From Sphingobacterium puteale (lineage in GTDB: Bacteria; Bacteroidota; Bacteroidia; Sphingobacteriales; Sphingobacteriaceae): DNA of 64,000 nucleotides. How positions within the stretch are numbered: the stretch's first letter is position 1; every line of letters begins with the position of its first letter. The position numbers and the translations under genes are program-made. Where the stretch lies: contig NZ_RBWS01000017.1 of NCBI RefSeq assembly GCF_003627955.1, positions 62,001 to 126,000 of the forward strand, given 5' to 3'. A model generated the notes under the pieces. The model did not search any database. It had not been told where the DNA came from and worked only from the letters and a program-made list of their open reading frames with translations. Positions 27,198 through 35,607 of this stretch are shown here, piece after piece.

Positions 27198-29642
27198 TTA
27201 TTCAACTTTGATGTGAACCTCTCCTGAAATAAGCCCCTTACTTTTCGCTTTTACGACAATTTGGCCTTTATTTTTACTTGACACAATAACCAACACTTTA
27301 CCATGAAATGCTCGTCGTGATGTCGACTGGAAACGCGTATGATCTGTTGTATTCCCATTATCCGTCGCCAAAATTTTTGCCCCATCTCCCTCCACCTCAA
27401 AATCAATATTATTTGCTGCATCGGGAACAAGAGTGCCAAACTCGTCCACAACATAGGCATGTACAAAAGAAAGTTCATTCATCGCGGCACTAACTGAGTC
27501 GTCTTCTGCAATCAGAGCTATGCGCTGTTCCTTTTTTGCTGTACGGATTGTTTTACTTAACACTCTTTTGTCCTGCTGATAAGAGATAACCTCAAGCGTA
27601 CCAGGTTCGAATGCTATGCCCTTAAAAACGACTTCGTAACGGTCGGAATCTTTTTTCTGATCGCCTATCTTTTTGCCATTGTGATAAAGTTCTACCCGGT
27701 CTGCTTGGTTAAAGTAAACCACCACATCTATTATATCCCCTTTTTTCCAATTCCAATGAGGCAATACATGTAGGACAGGCTTCGCTGTCCATACGCTTTG
27801 GTACAAATAATATACATCCTTCGGGAAGCCTGCTAAATCCATAATTCCAAAGTACGAGCTTCTTGCCGGCCAAGTATAAGGTGTGGGTTCACCAAGGTAA
27901 TCAAATCCCGTCCATACATACATGCCCGCGATATGATCGTACTTTTCCATTAACCTCAAACTCGTCTGATGGTCTGATCCCCAAGGCGTAAATACATGGT
28001 CATAAGCCGATATACTCTTATCCTTGTTGCCTCCATCGAAAGGTATATCCCATCTTTCGGGCCACATGCGAACAGAATCATAAGGAATCAAATCATACTG
28101 TCCACGACTTTCCAATGCAGAAGTACTTTCCGTTACGATGAACTTTCTGCCGGGATGATCCTTTGGAAAACTAGCCCATTTTTTATGGTTGTAGTTATAG
28201 CCTATCAGATCCACTGCTGCACTCATCAGCACTGGATTCGCTTTGGAAAGTTCATTGTTTGCAATGGTAGTCAGACGTGTTCCATCCAAGCTGTCTACGA
28301 TTGAGGCCAAAGCGATTGGAATAGCTATTCCATCCGGTTTTGAATGCCACTGCTCCTGAACTTCATTACCCAGGCACCAGATAAACAGCGACGGATGATT
28401 ACGGTCGCGTTTGACATGGTCTACAAAATCCCGTCTGTACCATTGATCCCAATATAAATGATAGTCATACGGGTTTTTGTGCCCTTTCCAAACATCAAAT
28501 GTTTCACTCATCACCACAAAGCCCAAGCTGTCACATAGATCCAAAAATCCAGGTGCTGCAGGGTTGTGCGATGTACGGATCCCATTGACGCCCATTTCTT
28601 TCATGGATCGTAGTTGACGTAATGCTGCAGACCGGTTGAATGCCATACCCAGTGCGCCGAGATCACTGTGCAGACACACGCCTCGGATTTTAAGACGCTT
28701 CCCGTTTAGCGTAAAACCCTGTTCTGGATCAAAATTAAAATTACGTAAACCAAATTTGCTGTTTTGTTCATCCAGCACCTGGCCATCTGCAATCAACTGT
28801 ACGCGCGCCATATACTGCTGCGGCGTTTCAATACTCCATAAAAGAGGATCGTCAATGGATATCTGCTGCTGGATATGATGAAGCCCTGTCTTGAATTTTG
28901 CCAAGACTGTATGTTCACTTGCAATAGGCAGGCCGTCGGGCGAAAGCAATTGCGTCAGTACCGTGATCGTTTTTGCTTCCTTAAGGGTCTGTTCAATTTC
29001 CAGTGACAGGTTTACGACGGCGTGCTTTTCATTGAGCTGGGTGGCTCTTATAAAAGTACTGTTGCTGGTTAAGCTGATTGGATTACGAATGATTAGTTTT
29101 GTATCCCGATAGATCCCCGATCCAGAATAGAAACGTGAGTTTGGCTGGTTCTTGTTATTTACTTTAACTGAAAGCAGGTTGTCTCTACCGTCCCAGTATA
29201 GATAGCGGGACATTTCATATTCGAATCCGATATAACCGTTGGGCCTTTTTCCTAAAAAATGCCCGTTGATCCACACCTCGCTGTTTTCATATATCCCTTC
29301 AAATGCAATAAATATCCTTTGTCCGCTGTCAGCTTTAGCCAGCTTAAATGATTTTTGGTACCAGCCGATTCCACCATCAAGGTAGGCTCCTCCGCTAGCT
29401 GCAGGACTGTTTGCGCTGAATGGCATTTCGATGCTCCAGTCGTGCGGTAGGTCGAGGCGGCGCCAGCCCTCTCCTCTTTGTTCATCGATATATTGCTGGC
29501 TACTGTCCAGTTTAAACCACCAGTCCGGATTAAAATTAATAACCTGTCTGGATTGCCCAATGGAAGAGCCTGTCGTTGCCAACAATAGCAACAACAGGCT
29601 CATTACCCGGCTATATCCTGTATGAAATAGTCGTTTCAACAT
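27198..29642 (-). CDS. Glycoside hydrolase family 2, beta-galactosidase-like
   Basis: An 814-residue GH2 enzyme with a signal peptide (LLLLLLATTGSSIGQ), so periplasmic or exported. Domains in order are a sugar-binding jelly roll (about 30-200, with WYQKSFKL and VWINGHFLGKRPNGYIGF), an immunoglobulin-like domain, the TIM barrel with acid/base Glu in WCLGNEVQEQW and likely nucleophile Glu in FIVTESTSALESRG, and C-terminal DUF4982-like and Ig domains. This architecture is usual for Bacteroidetes beta-galactosidases. It is the last gene of the polysaccharide locus, where it would remove beta-linked galactose or a similar sugar from imported oligosaccharides. The exact sugar is not readable. Confidence 0.9.
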   Translation of the reverse strand: MLKRLFHTGYSRVMSLLLLLLATTGSSIGQSRQVINFNPDWWFKLDSSQQYIDEQRGEGWRRLDLPHDWSIEMPFSANSPAASGGAYLDGGIGWYQKSFKLAKADSGQRIFIAFEGIYENSEVWINGHFLGKRPNGYIGFEYEMSRYLYWDGRDNLLSVKVNNKNQPNSRFYSGSGIYRDTKLIIRNPISLTSNSTFIRATQLNEKHAVVNLSLEIEQTLKEAKTITVLTQLLSPDGLPIASEHTVLAKFKTGLHHIQQQISIDDPLLWSIETPQQYMARVQLIADGQVLDEQNSKFGLRNFNFDPEQGFTLNGKRLKIRGVCLHSDLGALGMAFNRSAALRQLRSMKEMGVNGIRTSHNPAAPGFLDLCDSLGFVVMSETFDVWKGHKNPYDYHLYWDQWYRRDFVDHVKRDRNHPSLFIWCLGNEVQEQWHSKPDGIAIPIALASIVDSLDGTRLTTIANNELSKANPVLMSAAVDLIGYNYNHKKWASFPKDHPGRKFIVTESTSALESRGQYDLIPYDSVRMWPERWDIPFDGGNKDKSISAYDHVFTPWGSDHQTSLRLMEKYDHIAGMYVWTGFDYLGEPTPYTWPARSSYFGIMDLAGFPKDVYYLYQSVWTAKPVLHVLPHWNWKKGDIIDVVVYFNQADRVELYHNGKKIGDQKKDSDRYEVVFKGIAFEPGTLEVISYQQDKRVLSKTIRTAKKEQRIALIAEDDSVSAAMNELSFVHAYVVDEFGTLVPDAANNIDFEVEGDGAKILATDNGNTTDHTRFQSTSRRAFHGKVLVIVSSKNKGQIVVKAKSKGLISGEVHIKVE

Positions 29643-29816
29643 AAATTTATCTCCAAGCGTAAGCGCTAAACTTGATCAATGATATAGCGATTTGTTTCAT
29701 TCACATTTACTTGCAAGGATATATCATGATTGAAATGGATCGCATAAGTACTGTCTTTAGCTAATAATTTGCGTATATATAAATAAGTTTTGCTTAAATA
29801 GTCAGGATCAATTATC

Positions 29817-30749
29817 TTATTTATCGTTATTGGTTTCCGCCTCATTTTCAATCAAACTTTCCTTATAGTCTTTACTGATAAAATTGAAGGTCAGCATGGC
29901 AGCACTGTCATTCGACAGCACCGGATCCCGTAATACCGCCAGTTGCATGGTGTTTTTCGTCAGTGACATAATGCGTATATCCCCCCAGTCGACCACCATC
30001 CCATCTTGCGGCTTACCGTGCAAAGGTGAAGCCCCTGTCATGCGCATGGTTTTCTTTTCGGTATCAATATTAAAAGTCCCTTTTTGAACTTTATCCAACA
30101 TCGTGTGTATCACATTGACGTTTGCCCCGCCTTTCAGGTCGAAAGTCATGCTACCGTAGTCACCTGCGGGCATTAGCCAGCTATTGCTTTTCCAATCGGG
30201 CTGCCAGCTCCAGCTGTCACTATTGAGCGGCTCACCAGTTTTGTTTATCGTTCCCCACCAGTCCCCAGTGCCGTAAAAATACACTGGGCCTTTAAAGTAG
30301 CGGGATATGCCATCTGCGTCCAGATCCAGATACCATGTTTTCTCCTCCCCTGCGCCCCCCGTCAGCAAAGTCCAGGTCTCGTCGCTGATAAATTCGGCAT
30401 ACATCTGATCGATTTTAAACGTTACCGGCTCTCCGTAGACAATTCCCCCACGGGTTTCGACGCCAAATTTGATCGTGTATTCCCCCGGAAATGGCATTTT
30501 CAGCGTTACCTTTTTTTCCTGGCTGCGTCCCTGTGGATGTTCCCATAAAGGCGTATATTTGGGATCCATCAAACTGGTCAAATAAACAATATTTGGATTA
30601 TTGACGTCATGCTCAACGGTATAGGCCTTTCCTTCTGCCAATTCTGCCGATGTGACATCGATGTCACCCAGTGAATAGTTCTCCGGGGTGCAGCTCCCAA
30701 AGAATATCATCCCTGCAAAGAACATGATAACTGTTCGTATCTTTTTCAT
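29817..30749 (-). CDS. Surface lipoprotein of the polysaccharide locus
   Basis: A 310-residue lipoprotein. The signal and lipobox MFFAGMIFFGSC end at the lipidated Cys. An N-terminal beta domain of PKD-like type (VTLKMPFPGEYTIKFGVET) is followed by a jelly-roll-like region rich in Trp and Gly (TWYLDLDADGISRYFKGPVY, GTGDWWGTINKTGEP). It stands where SusE/SusF or surface glycan-binding proteins are found, straight after SusD, so glycan binding at the cell surface is the likely role. The ATG at 30747-30749 (MKKIRTV) is preferred over one 12 codons earlier. Confidence 0.82.
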   Translation of the reverse strand: MKKIRTVIMFFAGMIFFGSCTPENYSLGDIDVTSAELAEGKAYTVEHDVNNPNIVYLTSLMDPKYTPLWEHPQGRSQEKKVTLKMPFPGEYTIKFGVETRGGIVYGEPVTFKIDQMYAEFISDETWTLLTGGAGEEKTWYLDLDADGISRYFKGPVYFYGTGDWWGTINKTGEPLNSDSWSWQPDWKSNSWLMPAGDYGSMTFDLKGGANVNVIHTMLDKVQKGTFNIDTEKKTMRMTGASPLHGKPQDGMVVDWGDIRIMSLTKNTMQLAVLRDPVLSNDSAAMLTFNFISKDYKESLIENEAETNNDK

Positions 30750-30801
30750 TTTTATCAATTTATTATAGTTAAACCAATAGTCCATTGTACGGTGTTTAGG
30801 C

Positions 30802-32430
30802 TTAATTCCATCCCGGATTCTGTTTCAATATACCGTTGGATAGTGTAATCTGCTTGTTTGGAATTTGCATAAAGCCTCTTGTTGTCAAAAAACGCTCTCT
30901 GTTTACAATAACTTTCTCAGGCACCGAACCACTAAGCACATCTTCTGATGTTTGGAGCGTGGTCGCTGCCATATCCAGGCCTTGTCTCAGCACGTCCCAA
31001 TAGCGGATACCTTCAAATGCAAACTCAAATTTTCTTTCCTTTAGAATATTGTTTTTTGATACGGGCAGCGCTACAAAATTGGTTTTATAGGCTCTTTTAC
31101 GCACCTCGTCAAAATATTTTTGTGCATTGACGGAACCCAGTTCGGCTGCCATCAACAAGACGTCGGCATAGCGGATCACAAAATAATCCTGATCCTGTGA
31201 TAATTGCATATCCTTATCCCCTCCCGTATTCGTGGTGCCATCCGGCAATGCGGTTGGTGCATATTTTTTTACAGCGTATCCCGTGTATTCGCGCTGATCT
31301 TTGAGGTCAAAACCCGTTATTTTTTCGCCCTCGATATCAATGATAGAGGCCGTCTTGCGTGTGTCGTTGTTGTCAAGCTCATTGAAGAAGTTTTTACTTA
31401 CTGTGCATACACCCCATCCCTGTCCATAGGGCGACCAATTTTTGCCCCGTAGGCCTAGAAATACTACCCAGCGATTACCATCGACATAACCGCTGTAGTT
31501 AGAGGTATTGTTAAATTTCTGCGCAAATACCACTTCAGAATTTCCCTTGCCGGCATATTTGGAAATATCTAGTGTATTGTTGCTGGCATTTGGGGTATAA
31601 CTTGCCGCGGGCCATAGATTCTTAAAATCTGCCACCAAGGTAAACTGTCCGCTGCTGATCACGTCTTCCAACCCCGCCAGTGCTTCTGCTTTGGATACGT
31701 CGATGTCCTCGCTGCCATAGTATCCTGAATAAAAGAGATAAACACGGGCCAACAGCGCTTTTGCAGCAAATGTTGTAGCCCGACCGTCATTGGTGGCGGC
31801 AGCCGATTTCGGATAAGCTGTCTCCGGAATGTTCGCAGCCGCAAATTTGAGATCCGAAACTATCAATTGGTAAATCGCTTTAGGATCCGACTGTGGAATA
31901 TTCTCGTTGGTCGGACTCGTTAACAAAGGTATTCTTTCGAAAAGGCGTACAAGATCAAAGTACATTAAGGCGCGTAGGAATCTGGTTTCACCTTCAATTC
32001 GCGCGCGTGCGGCTGTGCTTCCCGAGAAGTCGGTGCCATCCAATTTCCCCAGTAGCGTATTGCATCTAAAAATACCGGCATAGTAATCTGACCAGGTGCC
32101 GTCAAAGATGTTATTGTCCGATTGGGATTGTGCAATATCAAAACGGTCTATTGCTTGAAATCCTCGGCCGTCTGTTGTTCCTCCACCGCCAAAACAGTTG
32201 TCCGAGGCGATCTCAGATGTGATATAAAAGGCTTGGCTGCCGTTGGACGTCGTCCTTTGATAACCGTCATAGCAGCCGACCAAAGCCATTTCAGCATCAG
32301 CCACTGTTTTATAAAAATTGCTCTCCAAAACGCTTGTCATCGGTTCGACATCTAAAAAATTGGATGAACATGACCCTAATAGTAAGGATCCCAATAACAT
32401 GGAATGATAGATATAGCTCGTTTTTTTCAT
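30802..32430 (-). CDS. susD: SusD/RagB family outer-membrane nutrient-binding lipoprotein
   Basis: A 542-residue SusD homologue with lipobox LLLGSCSSNFLDVEP. Family features are FYKTVADAEMALVGCYDGYQ, an N-terminal TPR-like core (ARIEGETRFLRALMYFDLVR, AKALLARVYLFY), and the C-terminal RKFEFAFEGIRYWDVLRQG block. It forms the glycan-capturing lid on the SusC transporter. It starts 11 bases after the susC stop, in one operon. Confidence 0.95.
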   Translation of the reverse strand: MKKTSYIYHSMLLGSLLLGSCSSNFLDVEPMTSVLESNFYKTVADAEMALVGCYDGYQRTTSNGSQAFYITSEIASDNCFGGGGTTDGRGFQAIDRFDIAQSQSDNNIFDGTWSDYYAGIFRCNTLLGKLDGTDFSGSTAARARIEGETRFLRALMYFDLVRLFERIPLLTSPTNENIPQSDPKAIYQLIVSDLKFAAANIPETAYPKSAAATNDGRATTFAAKALLARVYLFYSGYYGSEDIDVSKAEALAGLEDVISSGQFTLVADFKNLWPAASYTPNASNNTLDISKYAGKGNSEVVFAQKFNNTSNYSGYVDGNRWVVFLGLRGKNWSPYGQGWGVCTVSKNFFNELDNNDTRKTASIIDIEGEKITGFDLKDQREYTGYAVKKYAPTALPDGTTNTGGDKDMQLSQDQDYFVIRYADVLLMAAELGSVNAQKYFDEVRKRAYKTNFVALPVSKNNILKERKFEFAFEGIRYWDVLRQGLDMAATTLQTSEDVLSGSVPEKVIVNRERFLTTRGFMQIPNKQITLSNGILKQNPGWN

Positions 32431-32441
32431 GATTTCTTGAT

Positions 32442-35400
32442 TTAGAATTTAACATTTAGGCCAAATAGAACTGTCCGGGGTCTTGGGTAATAGCCCAGAT
32501 CAATGCCCGATACCCAGCCGTCCGTACCATAGCCAATCTCGGGATCCATACCGTCGTATTTGGTGAACGTGAACAGATTTTGTCCTTGTACATAGAAGCG
32601 GATCTGATTGCCATATTTCCACTTGATAAGTTTAGAAAGATCATAGCCTAAGGTAACATTGCTGATCCGCAGAAAATCCCCGTCCTGAACATAAAGATCT
32701 GAAAACTGCCAGTTGACGTTCGTTTCAGTGACGCGCGGGATGTTGTTGGAAGTACCTTCCCCGGTCCATCTATCTAGTATTCTCGTTGTGTAGTTTGCCT
32801 GTTTATTGGTATGATTACGGTAGGACTGTACAATCTTGTTTCCGAGGGAACCATAGGCGTTCACCGATAAATCAAAACCTTTATAATCTAGACCAATATT
32901 AAAGCCATAGGTAAAATCAGGCATGCCCACTCCCAGATTTGTTTTGTCCGAGGCATTGATAATGCCATCGTTGTTCTGGTCCACATATTTTACGTCGCCA
33001 GGCTTTACATCCGCTTGCAGGATACCTTTTCCAGCTGCTCGCCAAGCATCAATTTCGGATTGATTTTGGAATAGGCCGTCGGTCTTATACCCCCAGAAGT
33101 AACCAATGGGCAGGCCATTTGCAGCGCGGTAGAATTCCTCTGAATTATCGTACAACATGGCCGTCTGTCCGTGGATAATGCCGTCTTCGGTAGGGATCTG
33201 GCCAACTTTATTTTTGTTGTAGGCACCGTTTATCCCCACCCGGTATTTGAGTTCGTTGATCTTGTCAGCCCAATTTAGCCCAAGCTCCACACCTGTATTC
33301 TTTACATCACCCCCATTAATAAATGGTGGTAGTGTTCCTGTCGTTGCCAAGACTGGAGCTGTAACCAGCCAATTTTTGGTCTTTTTGACATAAAAGTCGG
33401 CAACCACATCCAGACGGTTGCTTGCAAACTTGGCGTCAAATCCAATATTGGTCTGTTCAGACGTTTCCCATGTCAAATTGGGATTGGACAAACGGCTCGG
33501 ATAAGCGCCAGCAATATTGTTGTTGCTTGTTCCGAAGACATAATGCGCTCCGGGATTGGAAGAGGTAATACCTGTTGAGGTGCTTATCGGTGCAGCGTAT
33601 TGGAAATCTGCAATGTCCTGGTTACCTACTTGTCCCCATGAAGCTCGCAGTTTGAAAAAGTTTACGCCAGCTAAATTCTCCTTAAAGAAATCTTCTGAAG
33701 AAATGACCCAGCCAGCGGACACGGAAGGGAAATATCCCCAGCGGTTGCTACGCGAAAATTTGGAAGAGCCATCTGCCCGCAGTGTCGCGTTCAGCAGATA
33801 CTTTTCTTTATAATTGTAACCCAATCTTCCAAAATAAGAAACCCGTCGAGTGACATTTTCAGGTCTCCCCGAGACTGTCCTGGTCTCCACCACATTACCC
33901 TTTTCATCCAAATGTGCCTGTCCCGTTGTATTATCTAGGTAAGCGTGCGCAAAATCGTTAAACTGGGAAAGCAAGTTCCAGTTAGACCCCGAAAGAAAGG
34001 TTCCTTGGTAACGTAACGATTCCATTCCCAGCATAGCCGAAAAGCGATGATCTGTGTTGATATCAAAGTCGTAGGACGCGGTATTCGTCCAGGTTAGCGT
34101 ATGTCCCTTACTCATGTTCTGGGAGGTAGTCGTATGATCCTGGTTATAGGTATAAATCGAGAAGCGGTACAAGGGTGTAAAACTTCTATATTCCGATGCA
34201 TAATAGTTGAACCCCAGTAAAGAGCGCACTTTCAACCCTTTCATTGGTTCGATCTCTGCAAAGATATCGGCCAGCAATTTTTGTCCATCGTTGTTATTAT
34301 TTGAATTGGTCATCATGACTCCATAAGGATTGCTATCGCCATTATACCAGGGCGAGGTGGAGGTGTCGTTGAAAGGGCTGCCGTACAGGCCATTGTCCGA
34401 ATACACCGGTGACAAAGGCGACGTGGCAAATGCACCGCGTAGCGTGTTGTTGTATTGATTCCCTACACCAATACCCCGATTTTTTATATAATTAAAATTG
34501 AGATGCTGACCGATTTTTACAAAATTGTCAAAGAGTTTATGTTCCGAGTTTGTTCGGAAACCATAACGCTGGTAATTGGATACATCTTTACCACCTACTA
34601 TTCCTTCTTGGCCAATGTAGTTCATCGACAAGGCGTAAGTAGATTTTTCCGAACCGCCTGTAAGTGCAACATTGTAATTGTCCATTTTTGCATTATCCTT
34701 GAACATGTAATCCAGCCAGTCTGTATTAGCTAAGCCCTCCATAGCATCAAAATTGATTGGCGAGGCACCCGAATTCAGCGATTGTTCGTTCATAATCAGC
34801 TTATATTGAGTTGCGTCCAATAATTTCGCTTTGCGCGAAACGTTTTGAATTCCTGTATAACCGTCAAAGGAAAGCACATTTTTACCTGCGGCTCCCATCT
34901 TTGTGGTGACGAGGACGACCCCATTTGCCGCCTGCGAGCCATATATGGCAGCCGAAGCAGCATCTTTTAAAACATCAATGGATTGGATATCGGCAGCATT
35001 CAAGACCGAGATGTCACCACCCGGGACACCGTCAATGACATATAGTGGCCCAGAGCTACCTATTGTTCCCAATCCGCGGACGACGACTTTCATATCTGCC
35101 CCCGGCTGTCCTGAGGTAGATGTGATCGCTACACCCGGTGCTTGTCCCTGGAGCGATTGCAGCGGGTTCAATTGATTCCGTTTTTGCAATTCTTCACCTT
35201 CAACCTTCAGATTGGCACCTGTGTTCAATTTTTTCTTTTGCACACCATAGCCTATCACAACAACTTCTTCTAAATCGGAAGATTGTGGCTGTAGCCGAAT
35301 TACCATTTTGGGGCCGGTTACTGTAATTTCCTCCGTTTTATACCCCACATAAGAGACCGTTAAAATTGTTCCAGTACCGACTGTCAATGAAAATTTACCC

Positions 35401-35579
35401 GATTCGTCACTGCTAGTTGATATCTTCTGATTCTTTACTTTGATACTTGCTCCCCCGATTGGCAAGCCCGAATCAGCCGAAACAACCGATCCCGTAAAGG
35501 ATTGTGCCCAGACCAAAGAGGTCACGCTGGTCATGACCATGACGGCCACGCTCCTGCTCAACAATTGTTTGCTTATCAT
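32442..35579 (-). CDS. susC: SusC/RagA family TonB-linked outer-membrane transporter
   Basis: A 1045-residue SusC-type channel that imports oligosaccharides across the outer membrane with TonB energy. A signal peptide is followed by a carboxypeptidase-regulatory-like domain (GSVVSADSGLPIGGASIKVK), then a TonB-box-like stretch (EEVVVIGYGVQKKK) and a plug with NPLQSLQGQAPGVAI and PLYVIDGVPGGDI. The barrel ends in the usual aromatic C-terminus (RTVLFGLNVKF). Its partner SusD follows immediately. No adjacent anti-sigma/sigma pair is seen; regulation is by the hybrid two-component protein upstream. Confidence 0.95.
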   Translation of the reverse strand: MISKQLLSRSVAVMVMTSVTSLVWAQSFTGSVVSADSGLPIGGASIKVKNQKISTSSDESGKFSLTVGTGTILTVSYVGYKTEEITVTGPKMVIRLQPQSSDLEEVVVIGYGVQKKKLNTGANLKVEGEELQKRNQLNPLQSLQGQAPGVAITSTSGQPGADMKVVVRGLGTIGSSGPLYVIDGVPGGDISVLNAADIQSIDVLKDAASAAIYGSQAANGVVLVTTKMGAAGKNVLSFDGYTGIQNVSRKAKLLDATQYKLIMNEQSLNSGASPINFDAMEGLANTDWLDYMFKDNAKMDNYNVALTGGSEKSTYALSMNYIGQEGIVGGKDVSNYQRYGFRTNSEHKLFDNFVKIGQHLNFNYIKNRGIGVGNQYNNTLRGAFATSPLSPVYSDNGLYGSPFNDTSTSPWYNGDSNPYGVMMTNSNNNNDGQKLLADIFAEIEPMKGLKVRSLLGFNYYASEYRSFTPLYRFSIYTYNQDHTTTSQNMSKGHTLTWTNTASYDFDINTDHRFSAMLGMESLRYQGTFLSGSNWNLLSQFNDFAHAYLDNTTGQAHLDEKGNVVETRTVSGRPENVTRRVSYFGRLGYNYKEKYLLNATLRADGSSKFSRSNRWGYFPSVSAGWVISSEDFFKENLAGVNFFKLRASWGQVGNQDIADFQYAAPISTSTGITSSNPGAHYVFGTSNNNIAGAYPSRLSNPNLTWETSEQTNIGFDAKFASNRLDVVADFYVKKTKNWLVTAPVLATTGTLPPFINGGDVKNTGVELGLNWADKINELKYRVGINGAYNKNKVGQIPTEDGIIHGQTAMLYDNSEEFYRAANGLPIGYFWGYKTDGLFQNQSEIDAWRAAGKGILQADVKPGDVKYVDQNNDGIINASDKTNLGVGMPDFTYGFNIGLDYKGFDLSVNAYGSLGNKIVQSYRNHTNKQANYTTRILDRWTGEGTSNNIPRVTETNVNWQFSDLYVQDGDFLRISNVTLGYDLSKLIKWKYGNQIRFYVQGQNLFTFTKYDGMDPEIGYGTDGWVSGIDLGYYPRPRTVLFGLNVKF

Positions 35580-35607
35580 ACGTATTGATTTATAAGTTGG
35601 TTTTTAT